Source: Colivivens sp963626085 (lineage in GTDB: Bacteria > Bacteroidota > Bacteroidia > Bacteroidales > Bacteroidaceae). From it: 64,000 nt of DNA. The stretch lies in the NCBI GenBank assembly GCA_963626085.1, contig CAVFVJ010000015.1:1-64000 (forward strand), in the 5' to 3' direction. A program made the position numbers and the translations under genes. Shown here piece after piece: positions 34,282 through 42,405 of the stretch (positions are counted from its first letter, which is position 1; every line of letters starts with the position of its first letter). The notes beneath the pieces are model-generated. The model was not told where the DNA came from. It ran no database searches and saw only the letters and a list, made by a program, of their open reading frames with translations.

Positions 34282-35835
34282 ATGTTCGAGAATCAACCCA
34301 AGGGACTGTATGCCCTGTCATTGGCAAACACAGGTGAACGCTTCGGCTACTATACGATGCTTGCTATCTTCACCCTGTTCATGCAAGCCAAATTCGGATG
34401 GGATGAAGCCCAAGCAGGAGATGTTTACGCCATCTTTCTAGCTGTAGTCTATTTTTCCCCCTTCTTCGGGGGCATGCTTGCAGACAAGATTGGTTATGGC
34501 AGATGTGTCACACTGGGATTCATTGTCATGTTCCTGGGTTATCTGGGACTCGCCATACCTACGGCTGCAGACACTACTGGAGAACTGGTAATGTACATCG
34601 GACTGCTCGGTGTCTCTCTCGGTACTGGTCTTTTCAAGGGAAACCTGCAAGTTCTCGTCGGCAACCTGTATGACAATCCACAGTATGCATCCAAACGAGA
34701 CTCCGCATTCAGCTTGTTCTACATGGCGATAAATATCGGAGCTATGTTCGCCCCGTCAATGGCAAAGTGGATTACCAACATGCATTTGGCAGAATATGGA
34801 TTCGTGTACGATGCAGGCAACAACAGTCCAGAGTATCTTGAAGCGTTGTACTCTGGTTACGGACTTTGCTTCGGAGTGGCTTGTGTGTCACTCATCCTCT
34901 CTGCTGTCATCTATTACTCATGCCGCAGTTGGTTCAGACATGCAGACGTGACACTCAGACAGGCAGAGAAGAGCAATGTTGCAATAGAAGAACTGACACC
35001 CAAGCAGATGAAAGACAGGATTACGGCACTGTTGCTTGTATTCGCAGTCGTCATCTTCTTTTGGATGGCGTTCCACCAAAACGGAGCTGCACTGACCTTC
35101 TTCGCCAAGAAATACACCGATCTAACGGTCACAGGCCCATTGCGTATAGGATTCAATATATTTAGTCTGGCTCTCATCGCGATATCTGTATACACAGGAT
35201 TCTCAGTCTTTCAGGCCAAGAAGAAGAACACCCGTGTCATCAGTTTAATATGCACATTGGTGCTTTGGGCTGGCGCAATACTACTCTATCAGGGAATGGA
35301 CAACCCGACCATGGCACAGCCATCAGACTTTCAGCAGTTCAATCCCTTCTTCGTGGTAGCCCTCACTCCATTCAGTATGGCATTCTTCGGGATGTTAAGA
35401 GGGAAAGGCAAGGAAGTGAGCGCACCAACACGGATAGCATGGGGTATGGTGATAGCCGCACTCGGATTTGGTGTAATCACACTGGCATCCACAGGACTCA
35501 TTTCACCTATGGACTTAGAGAAGGGGCAGACACAAAGCATACTGTCACCGTCATGGCTCATATCCACCTACTTCACACTAACCATCGCAGAACTTCTGCT
35601 CTCCCCTATGGGAATATCCTTTGTATCTAAGGTAGCTCCGCCCAAATACAAGGGACTGATGATGGGCGGTTGGTTCGTTGCCACAGCTATCGGCAATTAC
35701 CTCAGTTCCATCCCCTCAAAGTTGTGGGACAAGATACCACTTATGTACAACTGGGGAATACTCATTGCACTCTGTCTTATCAGTGCAGTCGTCATGTTTG
35801 CACTGCTGAAGAAACTCAAACAGATGACCGCATAA
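34282..35835 (+). CDS. POT/PTR-family peptide transporter, divergent ExxER motif
   Basis: A 517-aa proton-dependent oligopeptide transporter homologue with 12 or more helices. The first-helix motif, normally E-x-x-E-R-F, reads NTGERF (residues 16-21), so the first Glu is Asn16 while Glu19 and Arg20 are kept. The PTR signature is also divergent (FKGNLQVLVG in place of KPN) but FYMAINIGAMFAP and the late AELLLSPMGIS with its Glu are present. It precedes a canonical paralogue by 41 bp. It may be a distinct subfamily with altered coupling. Confidence 0.87.
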   Translation: MFENQPKGLYALSLANTGERFGYYTMLAIFTLFMQAKFGWDEAQAGDVYAIFLAVVYFSPFFGGMLADKIGYGRCVTLGFIVMFLGYLGLAIPTAADTTGELVMYIGLLGVSLGTGLFKGNLQVLVGNLYDNPQYASKRDSAFSLFYMAINIGAMFAPSMAKWITNMHLAEYGFVYDAGNNSPEYLEALYSGYGLCFGVACVSLILSAVIYYSCRSWFRHADVTLRQAEKSNVAIEELTPKQMKDRITALLLVFAVVIFFWMAFHQNGAALTFFAKKYTDLTVTGPLRIGFNIFSLALIAISVYTGFSVFQAKKKNTRVISLICTLVLWAGAILLYQGMDNPTMAQPSDFQQFNPFFVVALTPFSMAFFGMLRGKGKEVSAPTRIAWGMVIAALGFGVITLASTGLISPMDLEKGQTQSILSPSWLISTYFTLTIAELLLSPMGISFVSKVAPPKYKGLMMGGWFVATAIGNYLSSIPSKLWDKIPLMYNWGILIALCLISAVVMFALLKKLKQMTA

Positions 35836-35876
35836 ACTACGGTCATCTTCGACACAATAAAACACAAATACAAACA

Positions 35877-37415
35877 ATGACAAAGAATTCAAATCACCCA
35901 GCAGGACTTTACCTGCTGTTCTCAACCGAGATGGCGGAGCGATTCAGCTATTTCGGCATGCGCGCCATCTTCATCCTCTACATGACAAAGATTCTGATGA
36001 TGAACGACGCGCTGGCAAACCAGATTTACGGCAGTTACACGGGACTCGTTTATCTCACACCACTCATCGGAGGTATCATATCCGACCGATACTGGGGTAA
36101 CCGCCGGTCGATATTTGTCGGACAGATATTAATGGCTGCAGGTCAGTTTATGATGTTCTTGAGTGCGAGTCTTGCAAGTGAGGTGAACATCAGTATTGCG
36201 TTCATGTTCGCTGCACTGGCACTCATCATTTGCGGAAACGGATTCTTTAAGCCCAATATAAGTACGATGGTAGGCGACCTCTATCACAAAGAGGACAAAC
36301 GTCGGGACGGAGCCTTCACCATCTTCTACATGGGAATCAACATCGGAGCGTTCTTTGCACCGTTGGTATGCGGCTGGCTTGCGGAGATTGATTACAAGTG
36401 GGGCTTCCTCGCTTCGTCTATTGCGATACTTATTTCACTCATTGTCTTTGCATCCCTAAAGAACCGGCTGCTGGTCACACCTGACGGCAGACAGGTAGGG
36501 ATACCTCCTGTGCGCGAGAAGAAGGTAGAGGTGAAGACTGCAACTGACGGAAAAGCCAAACAGTCATCTGTCATGCAGGCAATAATGTGTTCCGTTGGAT
36601 TTGTCATCCTTGGAGCACTCATTGCATACGCCACAGACGACATCATACAAGGAGCCATTCTCTCGGCATGTGTCATGATGCCTTTATACATCATCATCGA
36701 CAAGTCGCTCACCCGTGTCGAACGCCGTCACATCATCGTGATTTATATCATTGCCTTCTTCGTAATCTTCTTTTGGAGTGCATACGAACAGGCAGGAGCG
36801 TCACTCACACTGTTCACCGACCGTAATATAGACCGTGAGTTTTTTGGATGGACAATGCCGACAGCATGGGCACAATCATTTAATGCGCTGTTCGTGGTTG
36901 CGCTTGCCCCGGTGTTTGCTGCACTGTGGACATGGCTTGACAAGCGCAGGATGGAGCCTTCGTCACCAGCCAAACAGGCCATCGGTCTGTTGCTCCTGAG
37001 CATTGGCTATGGAGTAATTGCCATAGGTGTGCATGGAGTGGATGCCACAACCAAGATAAGCATCTTCTGGCTCGTGTCCCTCTATTTCATCCACACCTGT
37101 GGAGAGTTGAGCCTCTCCCCTATCGGATTGTCGATGGTGACCAAGTTGTCTCCTGTACGTCTGTCAAGTCTACTTATGGGTGTATGGTATCTCAGTAATG
37201 CTGCCGCCAACAAATTGGCAGGTACACTGAGTAGTCTGATGCCACAGTTTGACGAGACCACAGGAGAGATTGTCAAGACATCATCTCTCCTGGGATGGCA
37301 AATCACCAGCCTCTACGACTTCTTCATTCTCTTCGTAGGAATGTCGGGTATTGCCGGTGTTATACTTCTCGTAATCAGCCCATGGCTTAATCGCATGATG
37401 AAAACAGAGGAGTAA
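35877..37415 (+). CDS. POT/PTR-family peptide transporter, canonical motifs
   Basis: A 512-aa proton-coupled di/tripeptide importer. The ExxER motif is intact (EMAERF, Glu18, Glu21, Arg22), the PTR signature FKPNISTMVGDLY and FYMGINIGAFFAPL are present, and the late helix motif GELSLSPIGLS keeps its Glu. The frame is open from 35670, but that part overlaps the end of the previous gene and encodes non-conserved sequence; MTKNSNHPAGLY is the natural start. It ends the dpp5-carrier operon at a strong hairpin shared with the convergent SDR gene. Confidence 0.93.
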   Translation: MTKNSNHPAGLYLLFSTEMAERFSYFGMRAIFILYMTKILMMNDALANQIYGSYTGLVYLTPLIGGIISDRYWGNRRSIFVGQILMAAGQFMMFLSASLASEVNISIAFMFAALALIICGNGFFKPNISTMVGDLYHKEDKRRDGAFTIFYMGINIGAFFAPLVCGWLAEIDYKWGFLASSIAILISLIVFASLKNRLLVTPDGRQVGIPPVREKKVEVKTATDGKAKQSSVMQAIMCSVGFVILGALIAYATDDIIQGAILSACVMMPLYIIIDKSLTRVERRHIIVIYIIAFFVIFFWSAYEQAGASLTLFTDRNIDREFFGWTMPTAWAQSFNALFVVALAPVFAALWTWLDKRRMEPSSPAKQAIGLLLLSIGYGVIAIGVHGVDATTKISIFWLVSLYFIHTCGELSLSPIGLSMVTKLSPVRLSSLLMGVWYLSNAAANKLAGTLSSLMPQFDETTGEIVKTSSLLGWQITSLYDFFILFVGMSGIAGVILLVISPWLNRMMKTEE

Positions 37416-37427
37416 TCCTACTGTTTT
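37401..37427. terminator. Bidirectional terminator with GTAA tetraloop
   Basis: AAAACAG-AGGA (37401-37411) pairs with TCCT-CTGTTTT (37416-37427, one bulged A) around GTAA, a GNRA-type loop. It spans the stop codons of the convergent POT and SDR genes and is U-rich on leaving the stem on both strands. Confidence 0.65.
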
Positions 37428-38176
37428 CTTACCACATAGCTGCCATTGGCTTGATGAGTTGCTAGAATCAGCACTTCTGCTATCTGTACATGCTCTGGAG
37501 CATTGGCAGCGTATACAGCCACATCTGCTATATCATCACCTGTCAAAGGCTTTACACCTTTATATACATTTGCAGCTCTTTCAGTGTCACCATAAAAACG
37601 GGTGACACTGAAATTTGTCTCCACGAGTCCTGGTTTCAGATTGGTTACTCTTACTGCGGTGTCCGCCACATCAATACGTAAGCCATCTGTCAGTGCCTTG
37701 ACTGCAGCCTTTGTGGCACAATACACGTTTCCGCCAGCATAAGCAGCATCACCAGCTACAGAACCCACATTTATTACGTGTCCACAGTTGCGCTCCACCA
37801 TGCCAGGAACAACAAGACGAGTCATGGTCAGAAGTCCTTTGACATTGGTGTCAATCATAGTCTCCCAATCGTCCATACACCCCTTGTACTCCGCCTCCAG
37901 TCCGAGTGCCAATCCAGCGTTATTGACAAGTACATCAATTTTCTTCCACTGTTCAGGCAAGTTCTCCAAACTCTTTCTTGCAACTTCTCTGTCTCTAACA
38001 TCGAAGGCAAGTGTAATCACCTCCGTACCTCTTGACGAGAGTTCCTTCTGTAGCTCTGCTAAACGTTGTTCATTCCTACCAGTGAGAATCAGTCTGTCAC
38101 CGTTCTCGGCAAACTTCCGTGCGCAAGCCTGTCCTATACCGCTTGTTGCACCAGTTATCAATACTGTTTTGTTCAT
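37418..38176 (-). CDS. Short-chain dehydrogenase/reductase (YdfG-like)
   Basis: A 252-aa NAD(P)-dependent oxidoreductase. The cofactor motif is TGATSGIGQA (near residue 8), with NNAG near 88 and the catalytic YCATK (Tyr-x-x-x-Lys) near 155. The closest type is YdfG, which oxidises hydroxy acids such as L-allo-threonine or serine and reduces malonic semialdehyde. It stands alone with a 558-bp upstream gap. A TAAATTTG box (38291-38298, minus strand) could be its promoter, though no good -33 box is visible. Confidence 0.88.
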   Translation of the reverse strand: MNKTVLITGATSGIGQACARKFAENGDRLILTGRNEQRLAELQKELSSRGTEVITLAFDVRDREVARKSLENLPEQWKKIDVLVNNAGLALGLEAEYKGCMDDWETMIDTNVKGLLTMTRLVVPGMVERNCGHVINVGSVAGDAAYAGGNVYCATKAAVKALTDGLRIDVADTAVRVTNLKPGLVETNFSVTRFYGDTERAANVYKGVKPLTGDDIADVAVYAANAPEHVQIAEVLILATHQANGSYVVRKQ

Positions 38177-38495
38177 AATATAGATGTTTTGTTAGAAAAA
38201 TCCCTTGAATTTTCATGCAATATAATCATATAGTGGGGCTTAATACTGTCACATATTTATTGCTTTAATGCTAACTTGGTGTTTGTAGCACAAATTTAAT
38301 CATCTTATTCTAAAAGGAAGAACGAACAAGGAACTATTTCTCGGAAACTCTCTACATTTAACAGAAGCTTATGGTGAAAGTACAACAGATATTACAAGAT
38401 TCGATTAATGTCAGACCCACGATATAAGACAAGATACTAACTAAAAGTATTGTTGAATATAATGAAAGTTCCATCCACGATTATTAGAAATCTCC

Positions 38496-38575
38496 GTTCC
38501 GTAGTACGGAACGCACATTCGCAAGTTCGGAACGGCCGTTCCGTAGTTCGGAATGCACATTCCGAACTACGGAAC
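38496..38575. repeat. Cluster of three interlocking palindromes
   Basis: All three palindromes are built on the core GTTCCGTAGT(T/A)CGGAA. GTTCCGTA-G-TACGGAAC spans 38496-38512. The perfect 16-mer CGGAACGGCCGTTCCG spans 38528-38543. A perfect 18-bp inverted repeat (38538-38555 with 38558-38575) has only the dinucleotide CA between its arms. The repeats stand out in GC from the AT-rich surroundings, so the cluster could be a REP-like mobile element remnant, a protein-binding site or a very strong hairpin. Confidence 0.75.
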
Positions 38576-38699
38576 AAAGAACTCATCTAGGGATATAGTG
38601 ATTTGAGGCTTGATAATCTAATGCTTGCAAGTGACTTCTATTGTTGCCTTGCTACCGTAATATTTTGCGGTTTTGTGTTATCGTTTGGCATATTCATCG

Positions 38700-38707
38700 T
38701 ACCTTTG
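38700..38707 (+). promoter_or_regulatory. -7 box for the GH16 gene
   Basis: TACCTTTG matches TAnnTTTG 27 bp before the GH16 start. TTTTG at 38671-38675 is the nearest upstream box but lies 24 bp away, beyond the usual spacing. Confidence 0.45.
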
Positions 38708-38734
38708 CATCTGTAAACAAAAAAACAAGAAGAT

Positions 38735-39622
38735 ATGAAGATTAAGATGACTGCGGTTACTATGTTCGTTATGGCTGTGAGTTTGTACGCTTCACCAGTA
38801 GCAGGTTCTATTGACACAGAGCCACAGAAGTATGACGGTTGGAGACTTGTATGGCACGATGAGTTTGATACTGACGGTAAATTGAACCCGGAGGTGTGGA
38901 ATAACGAGAATGGCTTCATGCGCAATCATGAGGCACAATGGTATCAAGCGGAAAATGCATATTGTGAACACGGCAACCTTGTCATCGAGGCTCGCAAGGA
39001 GGTCATGCCCCGCATGAATCCCAGATACGACAAGAACAGTACGCGTTGGCCTAATGATATAGAGAAGATACAATACACTTCTGCTTCGGTTAATACGGCA
39101 GGCAAGAAAGAGTTCCTTTACTGCCGGCTTGAGGTACGTGCCAAGATACCAGTAGGTCCGGGAGCATGGCCTGCCATCTGGCTATTAGGCAGTGGCATGG
39201 ACTGGCCTTCATGTGGAGAGATTGACGTGATGGAGTTTTATCGCAAGCAAGACGTGCCGCACATCCTTGCCAACGCCTGTTGGGGAACAGACAAACCATG
39301 GGTGGCAAAATGGAACAGCAAGGCTGTGCCGTTCTCTCATTTTACCGACCGCGATACAAGGTGGGCTGAGAAGTATCACGTATGGCGCATGGATTGGGAC
39401 AAAGACATGATACGTATATACCTTGACGGAGAATTGATGAACGAGATAAGACAGGAGGAAGCTGTCAACGGGCAACTGGGGCATGGTGAACAACCGTTCA
39501 AAAAACCGCTGTATCTGTTGCTGAACCTTGCGTTGGGAGGAGATAACGGTGGCGTCATAGACGACAACGCCCTACCAATGAAGTATTTTATAGACTATGT
39601 AAGGGTGTATCAACGAATTTGA
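38735..39622 (+). CDS. Exported glycoside hydrolase family 16 (beta-glucanase/laminarinase-like)
   Basis: A 295-aa secreted endo-beta-glucanase of the GH16 jelly-roll fold. It has a signal peptide (about residues 1-24, ASPVAGS) followed directly by the catalytic domain. The active-site motif GEIDVMEF supplies Glu162 (nucleophile), Asp164 and Glu167 (acid/base), in the E-[ILV]-D-x-x-E arrangement of laminarinases and lichenases. WPAIWLLGSG precedes it as usual. It has its own -7 box and no co-transcribed neighbour. The exact glucan cannot be told from motifs alone. Confidence 0.92.
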   Translation: MKIKMTAVTMFVMAVSLYASPVAGSIDTEPQKYDGWRLVWHDEFDTDGKLNPEVWNNENGFMRNHEAQWYQAENAYCEHGNLVIEARKEVMPRMNPRYDKNSTRWPNDIEKIQYTSASVNTAGKKEFLYCRLEVRAKIPVGPGAWPAIWLLGSGMDWPSCGEIDVMEFYRKQDVPHILANACWGTDKPWVAKWNSKAVPFSHFTDRDTRWAEKYHVWRMDWDKDMIRIYLDGELMNEIRQEEAVNGQLGHGEQPFKKPLYLLLNLALGGDNGGVIDDNALPMKYFIDYVRVYQRI

Positions 39623-39637
39623 GCAAATTATTTATCG

Positions 39638-40528
39638 TCACCCCATCTTACGGTACTCAGTGGGAGTTTTGCCTGTCTGGAGTTTGAAGAAACGTACAAA
39701 ATGCTGCGGATATTCAAAGCCGAGGTTCTGACTGACCATGGAGACACTGAGTGAATCGTCACCCAGCAGTTGTTTGGCTGAACGGATCAGCCGTTTGTTG
39801 ATGAAGTCCTTTGCGGTAGTACCCGTTTCCGCCTTTACCAACGCACCGAAGTACTTTGGGGAATAGCAGCATATGTCCGCAAAATAGGCTACAGACGGCA
39901 GTCCTTCAACAGTTGCTTTCTCTGCAATATATTCATCAAGCAAAGAAGCGAACTTCTTGACTACAGTATGGTTTATCTCCTCACGTGTCACGAACTGTCT
40001 GTCGTAGAATCTAAGACAATAGTTTAGCAGCAATTCTATGTTGCTCACAATAAGTTCACGTGTATGCTTGTCGATGTTACGACTAAGTTCCTGGCGGATT
40101 AGGTCGAGTACATTACGGAAAATCTCAATCTCCCCAGTCGAGAGATGTAGTGCCTCATTGGACGTGTAGTCGAAAAATGCATAACGGCTTATGTTCTTAC
40201 CCAGTTCAGTACGACAGAGCAAGTCTGGATGGAATACGAGACCAGTCCATTTAGGATACGTCACACCTGGAACAGACTCTGCATGGATAGTCTGTCCAGG
40301 TGCGAAACTTGTCACCGTCATTTCATCGTAATCATATTTAGTGCGTCCATAAGACAACTTACACCCTTTATTTTCCTTGAGGAACAAGGCATACAAGCCA
40401 TAATGGTAGACTGCTTCATAAAGTTCTGCTTCCTTGTCAAAGCGAACAACACTCACCAACGGATGTAACGTCTCAAAACCGAAGCAATCGTTGAATTGCT
40501 GAACCGAGTCAAACCTGATTTCTTGCAT
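39638..40528 (-). CDS. AraC-family transcriptional regulator
   Basis: A 296-aa regulator with an N-terminal sensing domain (residues 1-190, no clear cupin signature I can name) and a C-terminal AraC DNA-binding domain with two helix-turn-helices (SVAYFADICCYSPKYFGAL, then VSMVSQNLGFEYPQHFVRFF) ending in GKTPTEYRK. It begins 4 bp after the stop of the upstream DXS-like gene, so the two are probably on one transcript. This suggests it senses something related to that enzyme's pathway. Confidence 0.93.
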   Translation of the reverse strand: MQEIRFDSVQQFNDCFGFETLHPLVSVVRFDKEAELYEAVYHYGLYALFLKENKGCKLSYGRTKYDYDEMTVTSFAPGQTIHAESVPGVTYPKWTGLVFHPDLLCRTELGKNISRYAFFDYTSNEALHLSTGEIEIFRNVLDLIRQELSRNIDKHTRELIVSNIELLLNYCLRFYDRQFVTREEINHTVVKKFASLLDEYIAEKATVEGLPSVAYFADICCYSPKYFGALVKAETGTTAKDFINKRLIRSAKQLLGDDSLSVSMVSQNLGFEYPQHFVRFFKLQTGKTPTEYRKMG

Positions 40529-40532
40529 CGTC

Positions 40533-42296
40533 CTACTTATTCATGATTCTTATGATGTCGTCTACAATCTGTTCATCGAGCAAACGGTTGTCGGCAAGCA
40601 ACTGCTGGAGGTCGTAGCGGTCATAGAGGTCTTTCTTCACACCGCACACAAGCACTTTCATGTCAGTTGCTCCATAATAAGCAGCCACACGTTCACCGAA
40701 GCCCCCGTCCTTGCATCCGTCTTCAAGCGTCACCACGAGCTGATGGTCCGGCAGGAGCGAGTCAAGAGCGTCAGTGTCCACAGCGTTCAGATAACGGGGA
40801 TTGATGAGTGTAGCGTCAATTCCTTTGTCTGCAAGAAGTTTCACGACACTCTCCCCCTTCTGATAGAACGACCCAGCAGCGATAACTGCTACGCCAAAAC
40901 CTTTATGCGTCACAAGATATTTGGACTCAAATCCGTATTCCACATCCACAGCACGGTCTGTATGTACCACACCATTACTAGGAATCCTTATGGCTACAGG
41001 TTTTTTGTCTTGAATAACAGCCCAATTGAGCATTGCGAAATATTCCTCACAAGTGGTTGGAGCCAGATACACAAGCCCCGGAATACTGCAGAGCATAGGA
41101 ATGTCGAAGAGACATATATGTGTTATGTCGTTCAATGAAGCCGTGCCGCCCCATGCCACATTGATGACAGCCGGATTGGCATTGATACACAAATCCTGCG
41201 CTATTTGGTCATATGTTCGTTGAATGAAAGTACTGTAAACGGTCCATACCGGGCGCAGTCCTCCCTTAGCCATACCCGACACCATGGCAACAGCCTGTTC
41301 CTCTGCGATACCCACATCCACATGCTGGCAACCAGCTTCTGTACGCTTCTCTGGGGTGAATCCAGCGACAGTGGGAGTTCCCGAAGTGACTGCGACAAGA
41401 GTCTTGTCTTGCTTCATGTGATCCAGCATCCAGTTACTGAACAGTTCCTCATAAGATTCAGACTTGCGCTTTTCCGGTCGGCTGCCGTCGATAGGATTAA
41501 AAGGCATTCCCCAATGCCATTGTTCCTTGTTCTGTACGGCAGGAGCGAAACCGTGTCCTTTCTCTGTATGAATATGCACGACAGTTGGGAGTTTAGTACC
41601 TTTCACACTTCGGAACACCTCTACCAGTTTACCCACATCATTACCGTCCTCAAGATACTTGTACTCAAATCCCCAAGCCTTGAACCAGTTGTGTTCACAT
41701 GTGCCGCCACTCTCACGCAAAGCACGAAGGTTCTTGTAGATACCACCATGGTTCTCAGCTATCGACATCTCGTTGTCGTTCACAACGATGATGATGCCTG
41801 TGCCCAGTTCCGAAGCCTCATCGAGTCCCTCAAAAGCCTCTCCACCTGAAAGTGAACCGTCACCTATGACAGCAATAATATTCTCGTCCGCACCTTTTAT
41901 GTCACGCGCTTTTTGCAGTCCAGTAGCCAAACTAACGGAAGTTGATGTGTGACCCACCTCGAAATTGTCGTATTCAGGGCATTCCGACGGTGATGAATAG
42001 CCGCTGATGGCATTCATCTCGTCCACATCACCCAAGAATCCGGACGCACGACCGGTCAACACCTTGTGTGGATAGCACTGGTGACTCACGTCGAACACTA
42101 TCTTGTCCTTTGGTGCATCAAAGACATAATGCAGTGCAACTGTAGCCTCTACAAACCCAAGGTTAGGACCAACGTGTCCGCCATGTTTACTCACACGGTT
42201 CAGTACCGCAGCGCGGGTCTCGTCTGCCACTACCCTCAGCGCATCCATGTCCAGCCCTTTCAAGTCCGCTGGTGACTTAATCTTCTCTATATACAT
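40533..42296 (-). CDS. 1-Deoxy-D-xylulose-5-phosphate synthase-like TPP enzyme
   Basis: A 587-aa thiamine-diphosphate enzyme clearly related to DXS, with HGGHVGPNLG (His41), IGDGSLSGGEAFEGL and NDNEMSI for Mg-TPP, and DVGIAEEQAV with catalytic Glu332. It is shorter than the usual 620-640 aa. Aligned by eye to E. coli DXS, the DRAG...DGQTH block reads NVAWGG...NDITH (His393), and RYPRG reads RIPSN, so residues expected to hold glyceraldehyde-3-phosphate are changed. It may be a DXS paralogue with another acceptor. An AraC regulator follows after 4 bp. Confidence 0.8.
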   Translation of the reverse strand: MYIEKIKSPADLKGLDMDALRVVADETRAAVLNRVSKHGGHVGPNLGFVEATVALHYVFDAPKDKIVFDVSHQCYPHKVLTGRASGFLGDVDEMNAISGYSSPSECPEYDNFEVGHTSTSVSLATGLQKARDIKGADENIIAVIGDGSLSGGEAFEGLDEASELGTGIIIVVNDNEMSIAENHGGIYKNLRALRESGGTCEHNWFKAWGFEYKYLEDGNDVGKLVEVFRSVKGTKLPTVVHIHTEKGHGFAPAVQNKEQWHWGMPFNPIDGSRPEKRKSESYEELFSNWMLDHMKQDKTLVAVTSGTPTVAGFTPEKRTEAGCQHVDVGIAEEQAVAMVSGMAKGGLRPVWTVYSTFIQRTYDQIAQDLCINANPAVINVAWGGTASLNDITHICLFDIPMLCSIPGLVYLAPTTCEEYFAMLNWAVIQDKKPVAIRIPSNGVVHTDRAVDVEYGFESKYLVTHKGFGVAVIAAGSFYQKGESVVKLLADKGIDATLINPRYLNAVDTDALDSLLPDHQLVVTLEDGCKDGGFGERVAAYYGATDMKVLVCGVKKDLYDRYDLQQLLADNRLLDEQIVDDIIRIMNK

Positions 42297-42336
42297 TGTA
42301 GTATTCTTTGGAGGTTAATATGTCTTTATTCGGGTG

Positions 42337-42344
42337 CAAAGTTA
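42337..42344 (-). promoter_or_regulatory. -7 box for the DXS-like gene
   Basis: Minus-strand TAACTTTG lies 40 bp upstream of the start and matches TAnnTTTG. No clear -33 TTTG is seen. Confidence 0.45.
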
Positions 42345-42405
42345 CGGAGTCCTTCCCATTCACCCCATACCAATAAATCACAATGTATAACCATAAATTC
42401 CTCTC

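Larger units (their letters stand above)
38177..38734. other. Intergenic region with palindrome cluster
   Basis: No gene is supported in this 558-bp stretch between the divergent SDR and GH16 genes. It holds a possible leftward -7 box (38291-38298), the palindrome cluster at 38496-38575 and the GH16 -7 box (38700-38707). The remainder is AT-rich without recognisable structure. Confidence 0.5.

Noticed and set aside
35670..35876. 69-residue N-terminal extension of the second POT carrier
   Set aside because: It overlaps the previous gene in another frame and encodes no membrane helix; the conserved start is at 35877.
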